NCBI GenBank assembly: GCA_937873135.1
Contig: CALMVQ010000164.1
Coordinates: 39,831 to 103,830, forward strand
Direction of reading: 5' to 3'
Length of the DNA stretch: 64,000 nt
Source: an uncultured Scytonema sp.
Lineage (GTDB): Bacteria > Cyanobacteriota > Cyanobacteriia > Cyanobacteriales > Nostocaceae
The position numbers were made by a program, and so were the translations under genes. Positions 17,658 to 27,428 of the stretch are shown here, piece by piece (within the stretch, counting starts at the first letter, position 1; each line of letters opens with the position of its first letter). Below the pieces are notes generated by a model that worked only from the letters and a program-made list of their open reading frames with translations, was not told the DNA's origin and searched no databases.

Positions 17658-17723
17658 GTAGGGGCGGGTTTGATTCAGATAACTCGTGAGTCAACGCAAT
17701 TGTCTTGTTAAACCCGCCCCTAC
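17658..17723. repeat. 66-bp inverted-repeat element, copy a
   Basis: GTAGGGGCGGGTTT (17658-17671) and its perfect reverse complement (17710-17723) enclose a variable centre. Related copies lie at 18709-18775, 18798-18864, 20000-20065 and 61660-61724. This copy sits 12 bases from the tRNA-Lys 3' end. Confidence 0.85.
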
Positions 17724-17734
17724 AACTTAATTTA

Positions 17735-17806
17735 TGGGTCGCCCGGGATTCGAACCCGGAACTAATCGGTTAAAAGCCGAGTACTCTACCGTTGAGTTAG
17801 CGACCC
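17735..17806 (-). tRNA. trnK: tRNA-Lys (anticodon TTT)
   Basis: 72 bases including the discriminator A. Acceptor stem GGGTCGC pairs with GCGACCC, the D stem is ACTC/GAGT, the anticodon loop is CTTTTAA (anticodon UUU), and the T arm is CCGGG-TTCGAAT-CCCGG. The outermost anticodon-stem pair is a C-U mismatch by my reading. CCA is not encoded. Confidence 0.95.
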
Positions 17807-17867
17807 ATGCGTTGTTTTCAGCAACCTCCCAATTGTAGCACAAACATCCCGAGTTTTGTAAAGGGGT

Positions 17868-18692
17868 TCAAGAAAAAATTGCTGAGAGACGTATACTTGT
17901 TAGCAACTCGCCTTTCGGTTGCACGACAGTTAAATTTTCTCCTGTATTAAGGGCGTTCCGGGGAGCACTCCAGGGTTCGAGACAATAGAAGTCTTTACCT
18001 TTCACAGTCCAAAATACCAGCGTCGAAAAGACCTGATCATAGTCAATCGTCAATTTCATCTGACGATTTGTGTCTGTAACAGAGGTGGATGTACCACTGA
18101 GTTGGCCAAATGCCACATCAATTTCCTCAGTATTAAAATCAAATTTGCCATCGAAGGAATGAATCTCCTTCGAGTTTTTTGCTTGGTACTTCTGAGATGG
18201 AATTTCCAACTGTAGTTGGTTTTTATCAAGAGCCAAAAAGTAAGGATGAAACCCCATAGAAAAAGGCATTGGTTCAGACGATAAATTTGTATACTGTTGC
18301 CTGATTTCTAAAGAGTTATCTTCTAACTGGTAGGTGAAAGCGACTTTAAAATCAAAAGGATAAACAGCTCGTGTTTGCTCGTTGCTGTTTAAAACTAAGG
18401 TTAGGCTAGCTTTTTCTTGAGTCACTGGTTCCCAAGGTAAGTCTCGGGCAAAACCATGTTGTTTAAGAGTGTACTGCTTACCATTATGGGTGTAAGTATC
18501 ATCTGGTAAATTGCCGCAGATAGGAAAGAGAATTGGCACTCCACCTCTAACACTTAATTGAGGATTAGCAAGACGTTCCTTGTCTAAGTACAAAATTTCC
18601 TGACCTTCTACGGACCAACTAGTGATAATCCCACCGCGATCCGGTAAGACTTCAAGACGGGAACGATCTGTTTCTAGGAGAAGTTTATTCAT
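17868..18692 (-). CDS. Aldose 1-epimerase-like sugar mutarotase
   Basis: 274 residues, the usual length for the GalM-like/D-hexose-6-phosphate epimerase fold. Family features are VLPDRGGIITSW at the N-terminus, GGVPILFPICG, KQHGFARD (the first catalytic-region His), SMGFHPYFL (second His) and a terminal LEPWSAPRN segment. It should interconvert alpha and beta anomers of a hexose or hexose phosphate; which one cannot be told. Cytosolic. It lies downstream of pdhA on the same strand, but the 225-base spacer holds two copies of a repeat element, so co-transcription is uncertain. Confidence 0.88.
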   Translation of the reverse strand: MNKLLLETDRSRLEVLPDRGGIITSWSVEGQEILYLDKERLANPQLSVRGGVPILFPICGNLPDDTYTHNGKQYTLKQHGFARDLPWEPVTQEKASLTLVLNSNEQTRAVYPFDFKVAFTYQLEDNSLEIRQQYTNLSSEPMPFSMGFHPYFLALDKNQLQLEIPSQKYQAKNSKEIHSFDGKFDFNTEEIDVAFGQLSGTSTSVTDTNRQMKLTIDYDQVFSTLVFWTVKGKDFYCLEPWSAPRNALNTGENLTVVQPKGELLTSIRLSAIFS

Positions 18693-18708
18693 AAGTTGTT
18701 GGTTGTTG

Positions 18709-18775
18709 GTAGGGGCAGGTTTAATTGTATAACTCGTCGTGTGGAAACGAAAAATATTGTGAAACCCGCCCGTAC
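18709..18775. repeat. 67-bp inverted-repeat element, copy b (tandem with c)
   Basis: Bounded by GTAGGGGCAGGTTT and AAACCCGCCCGTAC. With its flanking TTGTTGG heptamers it forms the first unit of an 89-bp tandem duplication; copy c differs at only about two positions by eye. Confidence 0.85.
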
Positions 18776-18797
18776 AGTTATTGGTTGTTGGTTGTTG

Positions 18798-18864
18798 GTA
18801 GGGGCGGGTTTAATTGTATAACTCGTCGTGTGGAAACGAAAAATATTGTGAAACCCGCCAGTAC
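18798..18864. repeat. 67-bp inverted-repeat element, copy c (tandem with b)
   Basis: Bounded by GTAGGGGCGGGTTT and AAACCCGCCAGTAC. The period to copy b is 89 bp. Near identity over the whole unit indicates a recent duplication. Confidence 0.85.
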
Positions 18865-18917
18865 AGGTGTTAGTTACTGTCCAAAAGTACCATGAACAAC
18901 GAACCACTGCTCACAGT

Positions 18918-19955
18918 TTATTTATCTTCAGCAAAGACAAAACGATACAATTCGCTCTTGTCAGGTTCAGGACTACTTTCTGCAAATTTTACTGCCTCAT
19001 CGACAACTTGTTGCACTTGACGCTCAATACTTTTGAGTTCTTCAAGTTTTGTTAAGTTTTGCTCAACTAGATATGCAGCTAATTTCTTAATTGGATCGCG
19101 GGCGAACCAGAATTCTTTCTCTACTTGGGAGCGCATTTCGTCTGGGTCTGCTAAGGAATGACCCCGAAAACGGTAGGTAAGTGCTTCAATTAATGTGGGG
19201 CCTTCGCCTGCACGCGCACGGGCAACGGCTTCTTGCGCTACTGCTCGCACTGCTAGTACATCCATACCATCTACTTCTACACCCACCATATTAAACACAC
19301 TTGCTTTCTTGTAGATCTCTGGCTGGGAAGTTGCTCGTTCGTGAGCCATACCAATTGCCCACTTATTATTCTCTACAACAAAAAGAATTGGCAGTTTCCA
19401 CAATGCTGCCATATTCAACGTCTCGAAGAATTGACCGTTATTGCAAGCTCCATCACCGAAAAAACAGGCTGTCACTTGGTTTGAGGTTTCATCTCCTAAA
19501 ACCTCGCGGCGATACTTGGTTTGAAAAGCTGCTCCAGCAGCAACCGGAATTCCCTCAGCCACAAAAGCATAACCACCAAGCATACGATGTTCCGCAGAAA
19601 ACATATGCATTGAACCACCGCGCCCTTTGCTGCAACCTGTGGCTTTACCAAATAACTCTGCCATCACTTCTTTGGCAGGAACTCCTGCACTTAAAGCATG
19701 AACGTGGTCGCGGTAGGTGCTACAGACAAAATCTTCACCCGGTCGCATTGACCCCTGAATAACGCCAGAGGAAACGCCTTCCTGACCATTATACAAATGG
19801 ACGAAACCAAACATTTTGCCTCTATAGTACATTTCGGCGCACTTGTCTTCAAACAAGCGTCCTAACATCATGTCCTCGTATAACCGCAATCCAACTTCCG
19901 TGGTTATTTGAGCAGTCGTTGTATCAAATACGGGTAAAGTACGTTCTTGAAGCAT
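18918..19955 (-). CDS. pdhA: Pyruvate dehydrogenase E1 component, alpha subunit
   Basis: 345 residues, typical of the cyanobacterial/plastid E1 alpha. With E1 beta it decarboxylates pyruvate using thiamine diphosphate and acetylates the E2 lipoyl arm, feeding acetyl-CoA to fatty-acid synthesis and the TCA branch. The thiamine diphosphate motif runs from GDG (167-169) to ENN (195-197); [11 protein letters not shown] and the phosphorylation-loop region [13 protein letters not shown] are also conserved. E1 beta is not adjacent, as usual in cyanobacteria. ATG 19955 lacks a clear ribosome-binding site. A repeat element lies 45 bases upstream of the start. Confidence 0.95.
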   Translation of the reverse strand: MLQERTLPVFDTTTAQITTEVGLRLYEDMMLGRLFEDKCAEMYYRGKMFGFVHLYNGQEGVSSGVIQGSMRPGEDFVCSTYRDHVHALSAGVPAKEVMAELFGKATGCSKGRGGSMHMFSAEHRMLGGYAFVAEGIPVAAGAAFQTKYRREVLGDETSNQVTACFFGDGACNNGQFFETLNMAALWKLPILFVVENNKWAIGMAHERATSQPEIYKKASVFNMVGVEVDGMDVLAVRAVAQEAVARARAGEGPTLIEALTYRFRGHSLADPDEMRSQVEKEFWFARDPIKKLAAYLVEQNLTKLEELKSIERQVQQVVDEAVKFAESSPEPDKSELYRFVFAEDK

Positions 19956-20526
19956 TATTTTCTAGGAGGTCGCTGTAAAACTTATTATTTTGGATGGAAG
20001 TAGGGGCGGATTTAATACAGATAACATTTGGAAAAGAGCGAATCCGCATGTCAAACCCGCCCGTAGAGGAGTATGGGAAGCAGAGGGTGTATGAAATAAA
20101 AATTATTACCAATTACCCACGACCCATTCCCTGTTTTTACACTACCAATGACAATAACGTGCTTTCTGCATATTTCTTAACAATATATCACTATACCTAT
20201 TGAGATAGTTGTAATCACTACATAATTATGCTATATATTTGTTCTCTGGCTCCTAGAAAAAAACTAGGGCACGGTGTTTCTATCACCGTATACCTGAAAA
20301 AGTACCTTTTAACCAGCAGCAGGAATGTCAAGCCAAACATTGGAGAAAAGTAGATTCCTGCAAGCTAAGATGATTTATGCTGTCATTTAAGGCGTTGTTG
20401 GTACCGTATAGTGTCAATGGCAATATACATTTATAGTGTAAAGTCAACAGGTTATTATGGCACGGTTTTACAAACCTGGAATTCTCTAGGAGAATTAAGT
20501 TGATCGGGCTACAGGGGAAGTAGACT
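19956..20526. other. Intergenic between divergent pdhA and ftn2
   Basis: 571 bases with repeat copy d (20000-20065) and two small hairpins: CCTAG/CTAGG around 20252-20268, and ACGGTG (20271-20276) with CACCGT (20284-20289). No gene is seen; both promoters must lie here. Confidence 0.5.
20000..20065. repeat. 66-bp inverted-repeat element, copy d (diverged)
   Basis: Begins GTAGGGGCGGATTT and ends AAACCCGCCCGTA; the arms pair imperfectly and the centre differs from copies b and c, so it is an older insertion. Confidence 0.75.
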
Positions 20527-22800
20527 GTGCAAATTCCGCTAGATTATTACCGAATTTTAGGATTACCGTTGGCGGCAAGTGATGAACAGTTGCGGCAGGC
20601 ATACAACGATCGCATCGTGCAGTTGCCACGACGCGAGTATTCCCAAGCGGCGATCGGCTCTCGTAAACAACTTATAGAAGAAGCTTACGTGGTTTTATCC
20701 GATCCAAAAGAACGTATTGACTACGATCAGCTTTATCTCGCTAATGCTTACAGCGCTGATGGTGCTCAAAATGCCACAGTAGCAGTATCCGAGCGATTGG
20801 AAGATGATCTAAACCGACAGACTCTGAATATTCAAGTTTCACAACAGGAATTAGTTGGTGCTTTACTAATTCTCCAGGAATTAGGAGAGTATGAGCTTGT
20901 CTTGAAACTTGGCCGCCCATATCTAATTAACCAAAATACTGTAGCTGGCATCAAACAGAATAGTCAACCGACGAGTGAAGAATCATATGTGTCAGCTGTT
21001 GAACGTCCAGACATCCTTCTCACCGTTTCACTTGCCTGCTTGGAATTAGGTCGCGAGCAATGGCAGCAAGGTTATTATGAAAACGCTGCCGTGTCCCTGG
21101 AAACGGGTGAGGATTTGCTGTTAAAAGAAGGATTATTTCCCAGCGTTCAGGCGGAAATTCAAGCCGATCTTTACCGACTGCGTCCATACCGAATATTGGA
21201 GTTACTAGCACTACCAGAAGAAAAAACGGCTGAAAGAGAACAAGGGTTACAATTATTACAGAACATTTTAGAAGATCGCGGCGGGATTGATGGTACAAAA
21301 GACGACCAATCTGGTCTAAATATAGATGACTTTCTACGATTTATCCAACAACTACGTAACTACTTAACAGTTGTAGAACAGCATGAGTTATTTGAGAGGG
21401 AAAGCAAACGTCACTCTCCTGTTGCCACTTACTTAGCGGTTTATGCATTGATAGCACGGGGTTTTACTCAACGTCAACCGGCTTTAATTCGTCAAGCAAA
21501 GCAAATGCTGCTCCGATTGGGCAAGCGTCAAGATGTACATTTAGAACAATCGCTATGTGCATTACTGCTTGGGCAAACAGAAGTTGCAACCCGTTCTTTA
21601 GAACTCTCTCAAGAGTACGAAGCCCTAGTTTTTATTCGAGAACATTCTCAAGACTCTCCAGACCTTTTGCCAGGTCTGTGTTTATACTTAGAAGTTTGGT
21701 TACAAAATGAAGTCTTTCAGCACTTCCGAGATTTAGCAAAGCAGGCAGCTTCCCTAAAAGATTATTTTGCTGACGAACAGGTGCAAGCTTCTTTAGAAGC
21801 TTTGCCTACAGATGCGGAAATGACGAATGAGTGGACTGGAATTAATAGCCAATCAATCAAGAATTTACAGACTACTCATTCGCGTTACCCCAGCAAAGGG
21901 GCCGTGCGCTCTCGACACCCCAACAGCAAAACCGATCCAAAAACGCCTCTAACACCAACTCAGAAAAGACCGGAATATTCAAACGCCTCGCCACTCAACT
22001 CTGCTCGTTCACCAACGCCTTCACGGCCTGTAACACCACAGCCGACTATCGCCACAGGTAAGAGACGCAATTTGAATGGTCAAGCTTCGGCTTATGAGCA
22101 TCAAGGGCAAAAACCAAGAAGGCGTAGATCCAGTCAACCTGGTACGGGGCGTGTTTTAGAAAATGGTCGTGATTTTGTGCATCAAAGGCGATCTTTTGCC
22201 CGCACTTCAAAAGCCCAAACTCTGGTGGTGTGGAAAATATTTGCGTCGTTGGCAGGTATACTAATTTTGTTGTTTTTGACGACAACAACTTTCGGATGGA
22301 TAAAAAATCAATTTTTCACTACATCTGAAGATAGTTTACGTTTGTCTGTACAGCTTAATCAACAACCAGTACCGATTCCCGACCCAAATAGCACTCAACT
22401 ACCAATAGAACCTTTGACAGCAGAGACAGCAAAGGATGTCATTCAAACTTGGCTGTCCACTAAAGGCACATCTTTAGGATCAAACCACGACATTGCAAGT
22501 TTACAGAAGATTTTAGTAGAGCCAGCATTATCCCAATGGCAGACCATTGCCCAACAGGATAAAAAATACAATCGTTATCGAAAATATAACCACAGCCTCA
22601 AGGTAGAATCTCTAAATCCCAGTCAGACGGATCAAAATCATGTTGCAGTAGAAGCCTCAGTGACTGAGATCACCGAATTTTATGAGAACAGTCAGATAAA
22701 GAAAACTAATAGCGAAAAATTACGAGTTAAGTATGATTTAGTTAACACAGAAGGTGCGTGGCGTATTCAGAATATGTCAGTTGTAAATAAGCTTAGCTAA
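20527..22800 (+). CDS. ftn2: Ftn2/ZipN (ARC6 homologue) cell-division protein
   Basis: 757 residues starting at GTG 20527 with GGGGAAG upstream. A J-like domain occupies residues ~5-65 (YYRILGLP, LIEEAYVVLSDPKERIDYD) but lacks the HPD tripeptide, as in other Ftn2/ARC6 proteins. A helical region follows to ~430, then a Pro/Ser/Arg-rich linker, one transmembrane helix near 578-600 (FASLAGILILLFL), and the ARC6-like IMS domain (DUF4101) at ~640-757, including AKDVIQTWL and GAWRIQNM. In cyanobacteria the protein tethers FtsZ to the membrane at the division site. Monocistronic by spacing. Confidence 0.92.
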   Translation: MQIPLDYYRILGLPLAASDEQLRQAYNDRIVQLPRREYSQAAIGSRKQLIEEAYVVLSDPKERIDYDQLYLANAYSADGAQNATVAVSERLEDDLNRQTLNIQVSQQELVGALLILQELGEYELVLKLGRPYLINQNTVAGIKQNSQPTSEESYVSAVERPDILLTVSLACLELGREQWQQGYYENAAVSLETGEDLLLKEGLFPSVQAEIQADLYRLRPYRILELLALPEEKTAEREQGLQLLQNILEDRGGIDGTKDDQSGLNIDDFLRFIQQLRNYLTVVEQHELFERESKRHSPVATYLAVYALIARGFTQRQPALIRQAKQMLLRLGKRQDVHLEQSLCALLLGQTEVATRSLELSQEYEALVFIREHSQDSPDLLPGLCLYLEVWLQNEVFQHFRDLAKQAASLKDYFADEQVQASLEALPTDAEMTNEWTGINSQSIKNLQTTHSRYPSKGAVRSRHPNSKTDPKTPLTPTQKRPEYSNASPLNSARSPTPSRPVTPQPTIATGKRRNLNGQASAYEHQGQKPRRRRSSQPGTGRVLENGRDFVHQRRSFARTSKAQTLVVWKIFASLAGILILLFLTTTTFGWIKNQFFTTSEDSLRLSVQLNQQPVPIPDPNSTQLPIEPLTAETAKDVIQTWLSTKGTSLGSNHDIASLQKILVEPALSQWQTIAQQDKKYNRYRKYNHSLKVESLNPSQTDQNHVAVEASVTEITEFYENSQIKKTNSEKLRVKYDLVNTEGAWRIQNMSVVNKLS

Positions 22801-23009
22801 TAAGTAGAATTCCGGAAAAGTAGAGATTTTTCTTGATCTGAGGAGTCAAGAGTTAGGAGTTAAGATATTTTAATTTCTAACTCTCAATTTCCAGCATTGC
22901 TAGTTAAGCCACTTTATTTAATTTGCCTAAATAAAGCAGAACATTTTGTCTATTTTCTTCTTCCTTAATTATATGAGCTAGATTTAATTGCAACTGCGTA
23001 TAAGGTGAG

Positions 23010-24419
23010 ATGGCGGAAAAATTTATCAAGCCTGGTCCTATTGGTTGGATGATTGGCGTTAGTGCCTTAATTTTATTTGGATGTAGCAGTTTACGACACA
23101 TCCTGTTTCAATCTACCGCATATGACTTAGGAATTTTTGACCAGGCAATTTACTTAATTAGTCAGGGACAGTCACCGATTTCTTCTTTCATTGGATTTCA
23201 CATTCTCGGCGACCATGCTGCTTGGATTTATTATTTCTTGGCTTTATTTTACAAAATACACCCTAGCGTTTACTGGTTATTTGGTGTGCAGGCAGTGGCT
23301 TTGGCTGTTGGTGCTGTGCCTGTATGGCATTTATCCCGTCATGCTGGACTGACAATACAACTTTCAGTAGCAATGGCAACAGTATATTTACTGTATCCAT
23401 TAGTCTATAATATCAATTTATTTGATTTCCATCCAGATGTGATCGCTGTGCCAGCACTCTTATGGGCCGTGTTGGCAGCGAGACGCGATCGCATTGGCTG
23501 GTTTTGTTTAAGTATCTTCCTGGTGTTGGGATGTAAAGCTGTAATCTCTTTAACAGTAGTCGCACTGGGAGTCTGGCTGCTCCTGTTTGAAAAAAAGCGA
23601 CTGTGTGGTGCGATCGCTCTGGTGAGTGGTATAGCCTGGTTTATCATCGCTACCAAAGTCGTCATTCCTTTTTTTGGTGGCGATTCAGCATCCGTAGAAC
23701 GTCATCTTGGAAGATATAGCTATTTAGGAAACTCATTTTCAGAGATCTTCCAAAATGTGCTGTTTCACCCAGTGAATATCTTAGGCATTCTTTTGAGCAA
23801 ACTTTTTTCATCAGATAACTTATTCTACTTAGTTTTGCTCTTAGTACCGGTCATTTGGGGGCTGTCACTGAAAAGCCTGGCACCTTTAATCGGTGCCCTT
23901 CCTTGTTTGGCAATCAATCTTCTAGCTGACTACCCGATGCAAAAAGATTTAATCCACCAGTATTCCATACCAGCCATCCCATTTTTATTTTTGGTAGCGA
24001 TTGATACTCTAGCCGCAGGTCGGGGGTGGCTGAAAAGCAAACGAGGAATAATCATATGGTCATTAGTAGCATTTTTAGCTTTAGCAAAGTTTGGCTATTT
24101 TTCCTCAATTTATCTGTCATCCTTAGATAATTGGCAAGCCACACAAGATGCGATCGCCCAAGTACAAACGAAAGATAGTGTATACACTACAGCACAAATT
24201 GCTCCCCATTTAAGCCAAAGAAAACTGATCAGTTTGACAAGTGCCAACTCCCCACCAGTTGATTTAAATACCTTCCACTATGTATTACTCAATACTCGTC
24301 ATCCCGGCTGGTCAAGTACTCAAGAGTTTGCGACTAACCTGTTAAATCAACTCAAAAATCAACCAGGATTTAACTTAAGCTATCAACGAGATGATGTATA
24401 TTTATTTGTTAAAAAGTAG
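23010..24419 (+). CDS. DUF2079 multi-spanning membrane protein, copy 1 (predicted GT-C type)
   Basis: 469 residues with about ten predicted transmembrane helices. The first external loop holds DLGIFDQAIYLI and, further on, HILGDHAAWIYY, then FDFHPDVIAVPALL; acidic and His residues just after helix 1 are characteristic of DUF2079 and of GT-C glycosyltransferases using polyprenyl-linked sugars. Donor and acceptor are unknown. It is strikingly similar to the protein at 26015-27418, roughly 70% identical by eye over the N-terminal half. First gene of a four-gene plus-strand run. The TAG stop lies inside hairpin 24420-24445. Confidence 0.82.
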   Translation: MAEKFIKPGPIGWMIGVSALILFGCSSLRHILFQSTAYDLGIFDQAIYLISQGQSPISSFIGFHILGDHAAWIYYFLALFYKIHPSVYWLFGVQAVALAVGAVPVWHLSRHAGLTIQLSVAMATVYLLYPLVYNINLFDFHPDVIAVPALLWAVLAARRDRIGWFCLSIFLVLGCKAVISLTVVALGVWLLLFEKKRLCGAIALVSGIAWFIIATKVVIPFFGGDSASVERHLGRYSYLGNSFSEIFQNVLFHPVNILGILLSKLFSSDNLFYLVLLLVPVIWGLSLKSLAPLIGALPCLAINLLADYPMQKDLIHQYSIPAIPFLFLVAIDTLAAGRGWLKSKRGIIIWSLVAFLALAKFGYFSSIYLSSLDNWQATQDAIAQVQTKDSVYTTAQIAPHLSQRKLISLTSANSPPVDLNTFHYVLLNTRHPGWSSTQEFATNLLNQLKNQPGFNLSYQRDDVYLFVKK

Positions 24420-24447
24420 GGGCGAACAGCCCTCACTGTTCGCCCTA
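24417..24447. repeat. Palindrome overlapping the DUF2079 stop codon
   Basis: GGGCGAACAG (24420-24429) pairs with CTGTTCGCCC (24436-24445) around CCCTCA, with flanking TAG/CTA. It begins GTAGGGGCG like the 66-bp elements but has different arms. It could attenuate transcription into the next gene. Confidence 0.6.
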
Positions 24448-24514
24448 ACAATGTGGTGTACCATCACTCCTCTGAAAACCGCTATAGCGATCATGTCGTC
24501 AGCAGTCAGCTAGA

Positions 24515-25879
24515 ATGACTAACAAAAAAATTATTACAATTCTTTCGCCTTTGATTATATGCAGCGCATTTATCTTGTGTGCAGCTGTGGCGATGCTAAT
24601 GTATCCTGAAACTTTCCACAAGTTCTTTTCCTCACCAATATCCCCAAGAGAACTACCACATGCATCCCATAGTTACTACTGGGATGTAGAACTATACGCC
24701 CGCAAGGCTTTGAATCCCAATTGTGACGCCTTTTACCCTCTCTGGCCGTTTATCATCCATACATTGTTCCATCCTCAAACCGTAGAACAGGCTGCACACG
24801 ACTTTTTAATCATTGCCACAACTCTATTCTTTATTTCGACTATTTTGCTGTTCTGGATTTTCAAAACCGGATTAGAAAACTTAAACTTAGCTTTCTTATT
24901 AGTACTTGCTTATACTGTAAATCCTACGTCAATTTTCCGAGTTATCGGATATACCGAAAGCTTATTCGCTACCTTCAGTACTTTGTTGATCTGGATTTTT
25001 CTGCCTCAATCTAAACTTCATACCAACCTCAAACTCTTGTTGATTTCCGTTATTACATTCTTGATGGCTTTAACTCGACCAGTATTAATCCAAATATTAT
25101 TCGCTAGCACAGCAACACTTATTACAATTTTTACTTTTGAATTCATACAGTTAAAAATATTTAATCGCAGTCAGTTACTAAATATCTTAAAAAAATACTT
25201 ATATGAAGTAAAAGCAACGATCACTTTATGGGTATCTTCATTACTAGGATACTCAATCTATGGAAGCTTCTGTCAGAGAACGAGAGGTAACTTTTTCGCA
25301 CCTTTTCTCGCTCAAAAATCTTGGGGGAAAAAATTAGGTATACATTTAGAATTCTTATTTATTCCCAAATCATTATTAATGGACCTTTTAGGACTTTATC
25401 TACCTTTAATTATTTTAGTTATAGCACTGACGTTAGTTTACTTCAAAGTTAAGCAGCGTGAACCATATATATATACTCCAAAATCTTGGTGGTGGAATCT
25501 ATCAATCATCTATCCACCGCTACTCATTCTTTTATACACTTTCAATTTTATTAAAAATAGAAAATTTTCCATATCCAAGCAATTAAATAAGTTAAAAACA
25601 TTAGATTTTACCTATACATTGTCTCAAAACTATATTTTTTGGTTTAGTGTATACTTTACAGCTATTCACCCCATCATCGTATTTTTCACACAGAACCGCC
25701 TATTTAGTATGGCAAGATTTGTATTTGCTCTACCTTTCTTTTTCCTAGCACTTGGATACATATATCGTTGTCTTCCAGGTAAAACAAAATATAAGACTCT
25801 CACATGGATGATTTTATTCTCAACTCTTGCTCTAATTGAACAATGGATTCGTTACGGTCAAAATAAATGGATTGGTTAA
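24515..25879 (+). CDS. Membrane protein resembling PIG-V-like mannosyltransferases, copy 1
   Basis: 454 residues, AT-rich, with about ten predicted transmembrane helices. After helix 1, YYWDVELYARKA supplies the WD pair of PIG-V (GT76-like, GT-C) proteins; AFYPLWPFII and VIGYTESLFA are two further family-like segments. Membrane glycosyl transfer from a polyprenyl-phosphate sugar is the likely chemistry, by family analogy only. It is 95 bases downstream of the first DUF2079 gene. It is far more diverged from its counterpart at 27429-28691 than the two DUF2079 proteins are from each other. No strong ribosome-binding site at ATG 24515. Confidence 0.65.
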   Translation: MTNKKIITILSPLIICSAFILCAAVAMLMYPETFHKFFSSPISPRELPHASHSYYWDVELYARKALNPNCDAFYPLWPFIIHTLFHPQTVEQAAHDFLIIATTLFFISTILLFWIFKTGLENLNLAFLLVLAYTVNPTSIFRVIGYTESLFATFSTLLIWIFLPQSKLHTNLKLLLISVITFLMALTRPVLIQILFASTATLITIFTFEFIQLKIFNRSQLLNILKKYLYEVKATITLWVSSLLGYSIYGSFCQRTRGNFFAPFLAQKSWGKKLGIHLEFLFIPKSLLMDLLGLYLPLIILVIALTLVYFKVKQREPYIYTPKSWWWNLSIIYPPLLILLYTFNFIKNRKFSISKQLNKLKTLDFTYTLSQNYIFWFSVYFTAIHPIIVFFTQNRLFSMARFVFALPFFFLALGYIYRCLPGKTKYKTLTWMILFSTLALIEQWIRYGQNKWIG

Positions 25880-25906
25880 TAGAAAGCTTGTTCTTCTTCT
25901 CCTTCT

Positions 25907-25991
25907 TACCTTGGCTTCCTTGGCGTCTTCTCTGCGAGACGCTACGCGTTCGTCGTCAGACGTGGCGTCAGCCAAGGCGGTTCATCCATCT
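25907..25991. repeat. Repeat-like spacer with GAGACGCTACGCG core
   Basis: A CT-rich run followed by GCGAGACGCTACGCG and CAGACGTGGCGTCAGCC, with CTTGGCGTC near the left and GCCAAGG near the right forming an imperfect palindrome. The core resembles the GAGACGCGCAGCGCAAG part of the element at 48894. Confidence 0.45.
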
Positions 25992-26014
25992 TAAATTAAC
26001 ATTCATTACTACTA

Positions 26015-27418
26015 ATGATAAAAAAAACTGGCAATATTAATACTTTTACCATAATAATCACCGCAAGTACCTTAATCTTATTCACTTGCAGCAGTGTAAA
26101 ACATATATTATTTAAATCAAACGCCTTAGACTTAGGAATTTTTGACCAAGCAGTTTACTTAATTAGTCAAGGACAGAAATCAATCCCTTCATTACTAGGA
26201 TTTCACATTCTTGGCGATCATGCAGCTTGGATTTTCTATCCTTTAGCTGTACTGTACAAAATCTACCCCAGCGTATATTGGTTATTTGCAGTGCAAGCAG
26301 TTGCCTTGGCATTTAGTGCCTTACCAATATGGTATTTAGCCAAACAAGCCAGATTAAAAGAAAGCCAAGCACTTGCCATAGCAACAGCTTACTTACTGTA
26401 TCCACTAGTATTTAATGTCAATATATTTGATTTTCATCCAGAAGTCATTGCTGTACCAGCACTTTTAGTAGCGGTACTGGCGGCGAGAAGCAGACAAATT
26501 TGGTGGTTTTGTTTGAGTATCCTATTTGTGTTCGGATGTAAAGCAGTCTTGGCTTTAACTGTGACTGCGATGGGAGTCTGGTTGCTGGTTTTTGAGAAGC
26601 GGCGTTTATATGGTGTGATCGCAATTGCTAGCGGGATAGTGTGGTTTGCGATCGCCACTAAAGCCATCATCCCCTTTTTTGGTGGAGCTGTAGCATCTGT
26701 AGAACGTCACATTTATCGGTATAGTTATCTAGGACACTCGTTTCCAGAGATATTTAAAAATTTACTGTTCCACCCAGACATCATTTTGAAGACAGCTTTT
26801 TCGTTAGCTAATGTGGAATATTTAATTTTGCTAGTTGTACCGGTTATTTGGGGGTTTTCCCTTTTAGGAATAACGCCTTTGATAAGTACTATTCCTTGCT
26901 TAGCAATCAACCTTTTAGCTGATTACCATGCACAAAAAGATTTAATACATCAGTATTCTCTACCAGTCATACCCTTTTTATTTTTGGTTGTCATTAACAG
27001 TTTAGCAGCAGATCAGGGATGGTTAAAAAACAGAAGAGCAATTATCTTATGGTCGTTAATCGCCTTCTTAGCTTTAGCTAAGTTTAGTTATTTCGGCTCG
27101 AAATATCTGTCATCTCTCGATACTTGGCAAGCCACAACAGTAGCGATCGCTCAAATACATCAAGGCAGTATTCTCACTACAGATGAAATTGCCCCTCACT
27201 TGAGCCATCGAGAACTCATTACACTAGTCAATCCTGAATCGCCAGATGTTGATTTCACTAAATATGATTATATATTACTTAACATTCGTCATACTCTTTC
27301 ATCAAGGCATAAACAATTAAATATTTCCTATTTAAACTTATTGAAAAATAATCCTAATTTTAAATTAAGTCTTGCTCGCACTGATGTTTACTTATTTAAA
27401 CGTGCTAAGTTATCGTGA
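26015..27418 (+). CDS. DUF2079 multi-spanning membrane protein, copy 2
   Basis: 467 residues with the same topology and motifs as the copy at 23010-24419: LDLGIFDQAVYLI, HILGDHAAWIFY, DFHPEVIAVPALL and a C-terminal soluble tail. The conserved pairs of Asp and His in the first loops are kept, so both copies look active. Ten bases separate its stop from the next ATG, so it is co-transcribed with the PIG-V-like gene. Parallel pairing in the neighbouring copy argues that DUF2079 and PIG-V-like proteins work together, perhaps extending one glycan or glycolipid; this is inference. Confidence 0.82.
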   Translation: MIKKTGNINTFTIIITASTLILFTCSSVKHILFKSNALDLGIFDQAVYLISQGQKSIPSLLGFHILGDHAAWIFYPLAVLYKIYPSVYWLFAVQAVALAFSALPIWYLAKQARLKESQALAIATAYLLYPLVFNVNIFDFHPEVIAVPALLVAVLAARSRQIWWFCLSILFVFGCKAVLALTVTAMGVWLLVFEKRRLYGVIAIASGIVWFAIATKAIIPFFGGAVASVERHIYRYSYLGHSFPEIFKNLLFHPDIILKTAFSLANVEYLILLVVPVIWGFSLLGITPLISTIPCLAINLLADYHAQKDLIHQYSLPVIPFLFLVVINSLAADQGWLKNRRAIILWSLIAFLALAKFSYFGSKYLSSLDTWQATTVAIAQIHQGSILTTDEIAPHLSHRELITLVNPESPDVDFTKYDYILLNIRHTLSSRHKQLNISYLNLLKNNPNFKLSLARTDVYLFKRAKLS

Positions 27419-27428
27419 GCTATCCTGA

